From Fratercula arctica (Eukaryota; Chordata; Aves; Charadriiformes; Alcidae): 64,000 nucleotides of DNA. This document shows, one piece after another, positions 52,066-61,859 of this stretch (positions within the stretch are counted from its first letter, which is position 1; each line of letters begins with the position of its first letter). The DNA is taken from NCBI GenBank assembly GCA_947846985.1, contig CANTUZ010000004.1:930001-994000 (forward strand). The letters are read 5' to 3'. The position numbers and the translations under genes were made by a program. Under the pieces are notes generated by a model. The model did not search any database. It was not told where the DNA came from and worked only from the letters and a program-made list of their open reading frames with translations.

Positions 52066-52384
52066 TCAGTCACAGAGACTGATCAACCTGTGCTGCCGCC
52101 TGCCTGCTGTAATCCAAAACAGACCCTCAGGAAAGTTGTGCAGGGTACGGATGAGCTGAGAGCCACGCTGCTCGGATAGGCTGCGTGAGCAGTTGCGTTC
52201 TTTCTTCCTTTAAGTCTTCCTCCAATTCCCCCAGCTGATCGCTATGTTCCTTGGAATTAAGGTGCATCGATACCTATTATTAGCCATACTGTGGTTTCTC
52301 TCGCCGAAAATAACTGCTGGGACTTCAAACAGCCTCCTCAGCCAAGCCATGCCAAGTTTCACTTCAATCAAACCACGCAGACAT

Positions 52385-52794
52385 TTTGACTTTGTCGAGA
52401 ACTTTTATTTCAAGGAATAGAATTGTTTTGAGCATATTCACAAGAATAAATATAAAATTACTCTTCAGAGTAAGAAGATGAGCTTTTATAAAAATATATC
52501 TCTATTCCACAGAACCACTCAGGCGGGGTTCTCATTAGGAAATATTATTTAATAAAAAAATAAAACACTGAAAATAAAATGCTTGACCTATACTGATTGG
52601 ATCACCAAACAACTGAAATTTTTAAAAGGATATAAATATTGTAAATATCGTTAATAAAAATAACATTTAAATAGATGGGAAGCCACCGAGTCCTCCCAGA
52701 TGAACAGAACACTGTAGGAAGCCACCATTTCTTCTACAGGGTACCAACTTCCTTGTATTCGCTGGTGTTCGTTTGCCTCTTCTTGCTTCGGTAC
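52385..52794 (-). CDS. EREG: EREG exon 5 (cytoplasmic tail and 3'UTR)
   Basis: Acceptor ttctacttccag|GTACCG. The coding part 52794-52734 gives YRSKKRQTNTSEYKEVGTL and a TAG stop at 52736-52734. The YR(S/N)(R)K start and the EY(K/E) segment parallel the human tail, which continues about ten residues further. The 3'UTR is AT-rich with four ATTTA motifs, and AATAAA lies at 52409-52404 on the minus strand, so cleavage is expected near 52385. The 3' boundary is inferred. Confidence 0.88.
52404..52680 (-). promoter_or_regulatory. AU-rich 3'UTR and poly(A) signal of EREG
   Basis: The minus strand carries four ATTTA motifs spread over about 230 nt, then AATAAA at 52409-52404. AREs fit the short-lived, inducible epiregulin mRNA known in mammals. 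Confidence 0.65.
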
Positions 52795-55700
52795 CTGGAA
52801 GTAGAAGAGAAGCATGAGTTCCGAAAAGCCAGTTATTTCAAATGGCTTTTTGGGGAGGGGGGCGAAGGAAGTAAAACAAAGCTGCATGATCTCCTCACGT
52901 TTGATTTAAACCTCTAGCAGCTAGGCTCTGCCTGTGCTCGTTTCCAGCTCTGAGATCACTCGCCCGCAGAGTCTCATTTCTCAGCTCTTCACTGAAGATT
53001 TCACACCTGCATTAAAGTCTTGCTGCTGGTACTAGGTTTGTCTTTGAGAAATCCTGCTGGCTCCTTCCCTGCCATAGGGCTGAGCACCCTAACCAACTAG
53101 GCAGCCTTCTGTTCGAGGTGACGCGCCATCCAGTCTTCAGGTGGCGAAGAGGAATTACAGCAGTTGCCATGTAGCTGTCAGATCTGTGAGGCCGAGCGCT
53201 CCCTCTGGGGAAGGGTTCCACCTTCTCGGCTCCGACAGTTGCTTATGATTAGTTATTAGCCTGAAGAACAATTCCGGCTGCTTGTGGGTCTGTGAGCGGA
53301 GAGGACTGCTACTGTCCTCCACGGTAAAGCTGATAAGGCAACGCTCGTGGTATCAGTCACCACAACAACACGGCAGATAAACAAATGAGCTAGTATTAAT
53401 CCAGTTGCTCTGCAGCTCCTGATGACTGGGGAAATGGCATTACTGAGTAAAGGAACTAGAATTTTCCTATTCCCCGTCTGCTCTCTCCTTCCTCTCAATG
53501 CACCCTCTAAGACAGATGCGAACTAACCGACACAGTCCCCCGTCAGAGGTAAAAGGCACCTGAGGGTGCTGTTGCCTCGCCTGCAATTTGGGGTACGCTA
53601 CACAGACAGCATACTTCCTTTTTTTGAGCACTTCACTAAGTGCAGGCTAGCAGGTGTGTATAGCAAACTATCTCCATGCAGTCAAGCGAGTAGAGGTATC
53701 CAAGTCTAACTGGAGGTACTCGGCGGGCATCTTACTACACACACAGCCGACTTGCTTCCTGAGCCACACAGAAAATCCTTCTTACCTTCTGCAGATGTAG
53801 TAGCTTGCGAGAGAGATGGCGATGAGAAAAAGTAGAACTATGATAACTGTCAGCGCCACATACTCCTTACTGAGGGGTTGCCTGACAAGTTCTGAATGCA
53901 CACATCGGACGCCAGAGAAGCCTACGTCACACCTGAGGAAAAGAGATGCAGAATTAGAGACATTACTCTGGGGTTACACTTCAGCAGTCCACAAAGCACG
54001 CTATACTGCTGGCCTGCTGTTTCCTCGGGGACGAGCAATTTGAACTGATGTAACTCAAGCCCATGTGGTGGTCCTAGAAATGGCTGCAGATTTTTCAAGT
54101 AAATGAGGAATACCCTTAAAAACGCCTAGAGGGTCTTTATTTTGTAGGCTGAATCAAAGGAGGGACCTCGCTGCTTTGCCTGAGGTCTGGATCTCCCGCT
54201 ACCGTAAATACCAATGAACAGGGAAGCACATCAGAATGAGCGTCCCAAGTTTATGTTGGGTTGGTGACCAATTTCAGGCATCTAAGACTCTCACCCAGGT
54301 TTCACTGGAGCCAGCACAAATGCAGCTGAGGTGTATTATCGATATACTGCTCCTTTTTGTGTTCTGTGAGCATATAAATGCTTTGCTGGATTGGTGTTCT
54401 CCCTACGTGTCAATACCAGCGAGATCAAAGGCCACGTATGGTTCACCTCCAAGCCCACCTCAGGGAAGCCTGCAGGACGCATTGCGCCCTGTCCATACCT
54501 GCAATAGTGCTCATCCAAGTCCACTATGTACACGCACTGCCCGTGGAAGCAGTAGTCCTTCATTTCAGGCTTGCATCTAGTTATCCCAACTTGAGCCACA
54601 CGTGGACTGTTCTCTGTCTGGACTGCAAGGAGATTTTGTTAGCATCTCTTCGGCCTTATTTTCCCTTTCTATTTCCCTAACAACATACAAGCTTTATAAG
54701 TATGACTAATGCTCTCGCTACCAAGAGATGCAGCAGGCATTAACGCAGGAGAGAACTGGGAGAAGATTTTCCCAGGCCAGAGTTATCCTGACTTTTCTTC
54801 CGGGAGTTCCACGTACGCTATTTCTGCTTTTACAGCAGAGTTCTCACCTAAGACAGAGCTCTTCTGCTGAAGAAGCAACATTAAAAGAAAGGCAGGCTAA
54901 AAACCGGGTTTTGTTCAGCAAGTACACTTACTTAGCGCTGTTGTGCAGTTCTCCATTTCACCAGGCCCACATAATGGGATCACTGTTGTGCCCAGGACTG
55001 CCTGCAATAGGTAACCTACAAGAGAATAAAAGGAGGAGTCAAAACTAGATGCTTTTCAATTATAGTTAAATATTTCAGCTTGTGTAGTCATGAAGTTAAC
55101 AGCAGAAGAACAGAAGCTTTTTACCTTAGCAGGAAAAACCTAGCGTTGTAAGCTTAAAAAAATACAGGTGAGAGAGATGTGTCGCCTAAATTCTATAAGG
55201 TGGCCCAAAGAAACATCTCTGAAATATAAAATTTTGATGTAGAAGAGAGATCAAACAGAAACTCAGTGTCTGCGACCACCTCTCACCCACACTCCGAGTG
55301 AAACTGGGCAGGAACAGGCTTGGAGAGATTACAGAGGGGAGGCAGAAATTAGTCCAACTTGATTATCTTAGGTTTCTGACTCGTCTGGCACAGCACCTGT
55401 GCAAGGGACACAGCCAGGGTTCCACAATTAAGCACGACAACCCAGCATTCATCGCAGGAGGAGTTCTTTTGGTGACGAAAATCAAGGTGTCCTTGACTCA
55501 CAACCATCCACAGGGAGAGTATTTCCTAGGGCTCAGCAAGTCAGTGCAGCTGGTGACTCAGTGCGCCAGGTCAGGGCTGAGCAGGGCTCAGCGCCCCACC
55601 GCTGGCTTCAGAGACCACGTACTGCTCCAGGTAGGCTTGGCACAACAGCTGCTCTTGAGCAGCACAGAGGTTCCTCAGCCCTCTGCTTGCTGTGACCAGC

Positions 55701-58700
55701 CCGAAAGGCTGGACAATTCCTGCGCTAACACCCACTCTGGAGCTTTTCAGTTAAAAGCCCACTGGCAAAGACAGCTAACACGATATGCCAAGCCCTCTTC
55801 ACCTGGTCACCGGGTTGGAGAGGTTACTGACCGCTTCACGGATCCTGGGCCAGTGTTACCTATCTCAGCAGAACCCCAGGAGGAAACGTGTTCGTTTCTG
55901 TCCTTCCTTCACCATCCACACCGAAGGAAAACTGCCGCTCGGTACGTTTGATGTGGGTACCAGACAGAATAGGAGACTGCACCACGTGGGCTGGATGGCG
56001 CTGCACAGACACAGCTTTCAGGTATTCTAGTAGTTCAACAAACAACTCCAAACAGGATTTGAAGGCCAACACAAGTACTTGTAGCTTCCCGGCTAGCCCA
56101 GGAGGAAGAGTCAATGTTTGCCCCAGCCGGCCATGAAATCCACTTGGCTCACACTCCTGCTGTGGTCACAAACTAACCTGCTCGTGAACTGCTTAGTCAT
56201 CAGCCCCATTCCACAGAAGTCTGTAATTTGTGTCTTTGGGCTGTTTGCCTCTATTAACTTGTCAGGTCATGCATGTCTAATGGAGGGAGTGTGCCCTCAT
56301 AATTTCTTGATCACTCTAATTCAACTCTGGTTGTTAGAAAGTTTCATTACCTCTCCGAGTTAGATCTAGTAGTGATTTATGGATTTCCTGCAGCCCATCT
56401 ATTTCTGGGTGATAAGCAGGCTCCCTTTCAGCTTTATTCCAGCTAGATACAAGAACGGCAGGAATATCCATCTTAGAGGGATGGGAGGTTTTTGTGTGTT
56501 CTCGGTTTCTTTGAAAATTCTTACCTCCCTCTCCACTGCATTTCCTTGCAAAGCTAATAAAGCCCGGTTTACACCGAGCTTTAGAAGAAAAGACAAAGAC
56601 TAAGTCTGCCAAAGTGAGAGCCACGGTAACAAAAACCAAGGATGCCGGCCCCTGGACTGGTACAGGAGCCTAAGCTGGAGACACCCGCGAAGCTAGCGTG
56701 ACTCAGCAGGACCTGCCTTTCACTCCAATGGGGCAGGACCAGCAAGTTTACTTTCAGGGTGGGATTTTTTATTTTGTTTTTTTAAACAGCACTGTGCTCA
56801 CTAAAGATTTCATCATCAGGAGCAGTTTAACGCTTCTGTAAGGAGAGTCTGAGTCGCCACGACAGAAAGTTAAAGTGGGCGAAGGATGAGGCCAGCAGCT
56901 GCACCAGACGGTGGCAGCTCAGTTACTGCCAGAACAGCAGGCTTTGGACTGGTGTCCCAAATGATGCTGGGAACAGAAGATTTACTGAGTCAGTCCTTAT
57001 TCCCATGAACTAGAGGGACATTTCAGGAGTGCTCCAAGGACTACGCTGCTCCCTCCGCAGGGAGGACAGCTCTGTCCCGCTAAGCGTACACCATGTCATT
57101 GCAAGGAGGGATGCTGAAATCCTGAGACTAGTGAGAGTTAGTGACCCGAGGCTCCCTCCTCTTCCCCACGTACTGCTGCTATTGTCTCTGTGTGACGTGC
57201 TATGGCAAGACTCGGTTGGGGGCCACCTGACAGTAATGAACCTAAGCCTAGGAAAAATACGCTAGAAGTATTTGAGATACCCACTTCTGTCGTACTTAGT
57301 TAAGTAGATGGATTAAGCCAGCTGACCATCTCTTTTGGCCTCGACATTTCTGTTTCAGCTCGCATACATCCTTGATCGGAGCATCATCCGAGCAGCTGCT
57401 TTTTAATCTAAAGTTCCCGGTTTGAGAAGCCGGGTTTTGCATTTGAGAAACTCAAACCTGGGTACGTGCAGGAGATGGGTCAGCTCTTCTCTTGGCTCCA
57501 GGAGGAGGCACCACTTTCCAGCTAGAGGAAAGCCCAAAACTCAGACACCTGTGAGGGACAAAATAAAATACACCTCCTCCTACAGCACCGAACAAAGGCT
57601 TGGCCCATTCCAGCCGTGCGCAACAACCGATAGCCTCCTCCGCCTGACCGCGGCCACACGGGCCGGAAAGGCTGGAGCGCAGGCGTGGATGTTTGCTGAC
57701 ACCCAGCAGTATTTTCTGCGTTCGGGCAAAGTTCTTTCTGCTCTGCACTGCTATATTTTGCCCTTTCCCCCATGCACATATTCCTCCTCTGACATCAATG
57801 GGAGGGGGATCCTACGGGAAGGCGAGGGATCCACAGATCGCCAAGGCAAAGAAGAGCCTTTCCCAGAATAATTATCAGACGATACATACCAAACATAGGA
57901 CCTGGGAGAGGTAGTTATATTTTTATTCCTTCGCTGTTTACTAATCAAATACTCTACAGGGTACAAGATAACAGTAATGAGATGGTGGATATTCCCGTGT
58001 GCCTCACAGGAATGCGAGCGCTACACTTAGTGCTACACCACCGGCGTGCACACGCAATACCTTCCGGTCTTGCAGGTATTCCTGTAAGGTTACCACTGAC
58101 AGCAGCGGCTATTTCTGGAACAGGCATAACGCTGCTGTTTACTCGTCCTTCCATGAAGGATGAAAGGAAAATGAGGGACAGAGACTGGCTGCCTTCGCTT
58201 CCTGCAGCCTTCCGCAGAGATGACACGCAAGGGCTAATTATCAGTTCATCCACTGAAAGCCAGCTACAGTTTCCAGTTACAGGACGACTGTTAAGGATGA
58301 AGGATGCACATACAGGATACACCTAACTGAGAACTAGTCTCTTGCAAGACTTACACCCATTTTAAAGGGGAACTGTCAGGTTTTGGAGAGGTCAATCATC
58401 ATTTGAGTTGGCTTTGCTGGTCACCGAGATCACTAGTCTTGTACTAGTTCATCTGAAGAAGACCCCATGATACTACTCCACATTTGGCACCTCTGTGGTC
58501 TCTCTGCCACAGAGGTAGCGCCTACACTTTCTGCATGGGTTGCACTTCCAAAGCAATGCCAAGCACAGAGGTGCCCCGATGACACACACCTGGAGGATCT
58601 TGGCCCATTTTAACTCTAGAGACAGATCAAGGTGGACCCTTGTCACCTGATTTTGGACACCCAGAGCATGTCTGACTGTCTGAGGCCTTCTTTGTGTAGA

Positions 58701-61552
58701 CTAAGCAGGAAACATGGAAGTTAGCCAGTCTGCCCTATTGGCTTTGTGAGCATCTCTGCTACCACCCTTTAACCCCAGTGCATCACCTTCTGTGTCTCTC
58801 TGCTGCTAACCTCCCTAGCTAGCCACAGAAGTTTGCAGGCCATCTCAGACAACACAAGCACCTCTGGCAATAAAGGCTAGGTGAACGGTTGTATTTTAGA
58901 TGAGGATCATGGAAATACAGAGTGAGCCAGGAAACCCTTGTGAACGGCTCAGTCTTATTCAAGATTCAACTATACCCCCCTTGCTTACGTCAACCACAGC
59001 ACCTCTAGAGTTCAGATTATCCGTGTAGACCGAGGATTTTTTCCCAGGCAAGGAGAAGCAGTCATTCGAGACAATTTTAACCACCTCAGACAGAGCAGAC
59101 CTCTCCATTCTTGCACTCAGGAGACCTCATCTGGTTTCTTCTTGCTGTTTTGGGTAGACGTAACTGGTGCCTAGTTGCCTGACCATGGCCAGCAAGGCAG
59201 GTGCCCAACACCCCTCCTCCTGAGATGAGACACACAAGATGTACGGTTGGTCTTCTCACCCATGTGAAAGGAGACGCTATCAGCTCTTTTCATCCCTCAT
59301 CCCCCTGCTGCCTATGTATGTTCGGCCTTTTGTCTAAAGAGAGGCACCAGATATGATGGTACTGAGAGAGGGAGGCTCAAATAAATTACCCAGGGCAACT
59401 GGGCAGAAGCGTCTACGCGTTTCTCTGGGAAGTAACATCCAGGTTCCCCCATCTCAAGTTTTATACCTGTGACTTCAGAACTGCCAATTCAGTTGGACGC
59501 CCAGAGCAGCTCTAAGGCAGCCCTGGAAACACCAGCCTGTATGGGAAGACTATCACTCCATGTGGGCTACAGGCCCATATGATCATCTTCAGCACTGTGC
59601 CAGGACCTCCCTAAGCAGAGATCATATAGATAATTACGTATTATGTGCACCCAGTCATCTCAGTACTGCTTCCAGCCCTGTGGAGACCTACACACCAGGG
59701 ATCTTATCCACATGCTCCCCATGTGCCTGGGCCGCTCTGCTTTCCACCACCATGTGTGGGGGCAGAGGTCCCTACACCACAGAAGCAGCAAAAATCCATT
59801 ACTGCTTCCAGCCAGACACATCAGCCGTTGACACATTCCACATCTCCAGACTCAACGACCTGTATGTTTAGCCCATTTGTTGAAAGCCAGACAAAGCGAT
59901 GCAGGAAAACAGAAGGTCAGCAGCTCTTGAAACTGTCCAGTGAGCCTGGAGATCCGAGGCCTGCCTTCCCCACTGAGCGGGCATCACAGTGACTGCAAGG
60001 AGGCCCGTGCCAAGGCTCCTGCAGTAAACTAACAGAAAAGGCAGGGCTTGGGCTTGGCTCCATCATCGTGTGGCTGGCATAGCACCGTGGCTCCCCAGGG
60101 GCGAGCAGCTCTCCCACCACTGCCTTTCTGCTGCGCAGTCGCCAAGCCCACGATAGGCAGGGTACGAAGCTGATAATGACCGTCACTTCAGTTAGGCTTC
60201 AGCAGGGAACCTCTCAATGTCTGGCGTAACGCCAGCTACAGACAGTCATCCCAGCTTCTGCCAGTGGCACCGAGTTCTGCTTACACTAGTGACCTGGGAG
60301 GGAAAGGCAGTAAAGTGCTCCTACCACTTGTTATGATGCCATCAAGCTATGACTAATCTACCCCTCACTATTAGATTTTGTGCCTGCCCCGGAAATAAAT
60401 AAATCCATACACAAATCCATGAAGACATACCAGTTCCTTCCAGTGCCAGTTTTGTGCAAAGTATGGCTGAGTCACAGACTACGAGATGTTTAGCCCGCTG
60501 TCCTGGCAAGTAAGATGCTGTGCCGCAGCTGATCCATAAGCTATTATGGAAATACCTGGCCAAGATGAAAGACAGAAACTCATGCTGCAGTGGGCTTAGC
60601 AGATATGGGAACATCTGCCCCGGAGGAGAAGCCTTGGGAACTGAGCTTCCCCATCGACTGCGACCCTGAGCCCAACATCGCGAGTGTGAGAGTTTGCTTT
60701 GCCGTTAAAGCAGCGTGCGAGTGCGCCACGTCTCGGTCCTGCCTCCAACGATTGCTGCCCCCACAGTTCAAGTCACCTCACAGGGTCAGCTCTCGGCAGC
60801 CACTGCCTGTCACTGCCAGCGCCCAGCGGAGGTGTGTGGCAAGGATCAGTTGTTGCTTCACCAGCGCACCCAGGCTCCAGGACTCTCGATGCTCTAAGCA
60901 TACACGTGTTCGCTCTGGACTTTCAGGTAGCTTATGTCATGCAACAGAGTAACACGCTCCCAGTGAGGAGGTGGAGAAATGTCAAGAAGAGGGAGGCCAG
61001 AACCTGTTTTGTTACCATAAGGAAGTCTCTGCTGCCGTGGGGATTCACCTGATGAGCTCACCCATAGCATGGCCTGAGTGAAGGACAAGGTGACAGAGAC
61101 CAAATAGCATTGCTTTGAGCAGACCGTGCTGCAAGGGGAGAAGGGGAATGCACATTCACCTTCGCTCAGTCAGACGACACGCCTGGGCATCGCACAAGCA
61201 ACGAGACGTCCCATAGCCGCCCAGCAGAGAGTAACATCCCTGTGCTCTGCTCCTCGGCTCACACAGCCACCCAGGTACACCCATCCCTGCCCGAGACTTC
61301 ATCTCGGGAAAACAAACACGTCGGCTTCACCTAAAGGCAAGCTGACCTTTACGTTTTGCCAGAGATTTTCCAGCAGCTAGAGAACTCCCCAGCCCCGCGA
61401 CTCGGCGCCCGGTCCCCGCCCGGCCCCACCAGCCCCTGCCCGGGGGCACAGAGAAGCCGCCGGAGCGGTGCCCAGCGGCTCGGCACGGCCCGGCGGCGGC
61501 ACTCACCGAGGAAGAGCAGCAGGCTGCGGGCCCGCAGACAGCCGGCGTCCAT
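52734..61552 (-). CDS. EREG: Epiregulin precursor (EGF-family ErbB ligand), 153 aa, five exons
   Basis: Membrane-anchored growth-factor precursor; shed epiregulin binds EGFR and ErbB4. CDS exons on the minus strand are 61552-61507, 55015-54932, 54622-54499, 53932-53786 and 52794-52734; GT-AG introns with phases 1,1,2,2, the same as AREG. Seen: signal peptide MDAGCLRARSLLLFLGYLL, pro-peptide with LLQAVLGTTVIPLC and NCTTAL, EGF module with Cys 60, 68, 73, 84, 86 and 95 (spacing 7-4-10-1-8), juxtamembrane QPLSKEYVALTVI, transmembrane helix at about 111-131, and a short basic tail ending YKEVGTL. The pro-peptide, ENSPRVAQV and QPLSKEYVALTV segments match mammalian epiregulin closely, so the assignment over AREG, BTC or EPGN is firm. 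It is 16 residues shorter than human (169 aa), in the N-terminus and the tail. The start ATG has G at -3 and +4, a strong context. It lies upstream of AREG on the same strand. Confidence 0.96.
52795..53785 (-). other. EREG intron 4
   Basis: 991-bp GT-AG intron of phase 2, rich in CpG for an intron; no other feature recognised. Confidence 0.88.
53786..53932 (-). CDS. EREG: EREG exon 4 (end of the EGF module, transmembrane)
   Basis: 147-nt exon with acceptor tcttttcctcag|GTGTG and donor GCAGAAG|gtaagaa, phase 2 both ends. It encodes CDVGFSGVRC (EGF cysteines 5-6), the juxtamembrane QPLSKEYVA and the hydrophobic helix, ending YYICR. Confidence 0.96.
53933..54498 (-). other. EREG intron 3
   Basis: 566-bp GT-AG intron of phase 2 dividing the EGF module between cysteines 4 and 5, the same site as in AREG. 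Nothing further recognised. Confidence 0.9.
54499..54622 (-). CDS. EREG: EREG exon 3 (first part of the EGF module)
   Basis: 124-nt exon with acceptor ctccttgcag|TCCAG and donor TTGCAG|gtatgg, in phase 1 and out phase 2. It encodes IQTENSPRVAQVGITRC, where mature epiregulin begins in mammals, and EGF cysteines 1-4 (60, 68, 73, 84) around YCFHGQC. Confidence 0.96.
54623..54931 (-). other. EREG intron 2
   Basis: 309-bp GT-AG intron of phase 1; nothing further recognised. Confidence 0.9.
54932..55015 (-). CDS. EREG: EREG exon 2 (end of signal, pro-peptide)
   Basis: 84-nt exon with acceptor ttctcttgtag|GTTACC and donor GCTAA|gtaagt, phase 1 both ends. It encodes residues 16-43, with the LLQAVLGTTVIP segment and two cysteines (31, 39) also found in mammalian epiregulin, plus an NCT glycosylation sequon at 38-40. 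Confidence 0.93.
55016..61506 (-). other. EREG intron 1
   Basis: 6491-bp GT-AG intron of phase 1. No additional exon was recognised on either strand. It contains a stretch at 58360-59880 that reads differently from its surroundings (lower CpG, an imperfectly defined block with a strong hairpin at 58489-58516), possibly an old transposable element that I cannot classify. The rest is unremarkable. Confidence 0.85.
58489..58516. repeat. Perfect inverted repeat, 10-bp arms, in EREG intron 1
   Basis: ACCTCTGTGG (58489-58498) and CCACAGAGGT (58507-58516) flank an 8-nt loop. Confidence 0.85.
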
Positions 61553-61615
61553 CGCCCTGGCGTCCCCGGGGAGCGGCGGCGGAGCGGGAGGCGGCGGCGG
61601 CGGCGGGAGCGGTCT
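61507..61615 (-). CDS. EREG: EREG exon 1 (5'UTR and signal peptide)
   Basis: Coding part is 61552-61507 (46 nt, phase 1), encoding MDAGCLRARSLLLFL. Donor CCTCG|gtgagt. The start sits in a strong context (GCGATGG). The 5' end at about 61615 is inferred from a TATA-like box at 61641-61647. High CpG content throughout. Confidence 0.88.
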
Positions 61616-61640
61616 GAGTGCCGGCCGCGCCGCCCCGCAC

Positions 61641-61647
61641 CTTTATG
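61641..61647 (-). promoter_or_regulatory. TATA-like box of EREG
   Basis: Minus strand reads CCATAAAGG, about 90 bp upstream of the EREG start codon. Spacing and GC-rich surroundings are like those of the AREG TATA box. One mismatch to consensus makes it tentative. Confidence 0.55.
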
Positions 61648-61859
61648 GGCCGGCGGGAGAGGCGGGGCGCCGCCGGCCGGTGATGAAACCCGGCCGGGCC
61701 CGGGGCAGGTGCCGGCCCCGGCCTCCTCGCTTCCTGCCCGCCGCCCCCGGGGTGGGACGGGCCGCCCCGGGCGCCCGCTCCGGCCCCCTGCCCCGGGGGC
61801 AGCGGCAGGGTGCACCCCGGACCGGCCGCACGCCCGGCCCCTCCGGCCGCTCTCCGGGT

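Larger units (their letters stand above)
36420..52380. other. Intergenic between the AREG promoter and the EREG 3' end
   Basis: No recognised exon. GC-rich, so several long open frames occur by chance on both strands, for example minus 50887-50210 and 36899-36192; none resembles a known protein. Contains a CR1 tail at 37560, a (GAT)4 at about 40822, a hairpin at 46440, a microsatellite at 47501 and a possible LTR-like stretch at 51500-52065. This interval would be the place for enhancers shared by the two genes, but I see no definable element. Confidence 0.6.
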
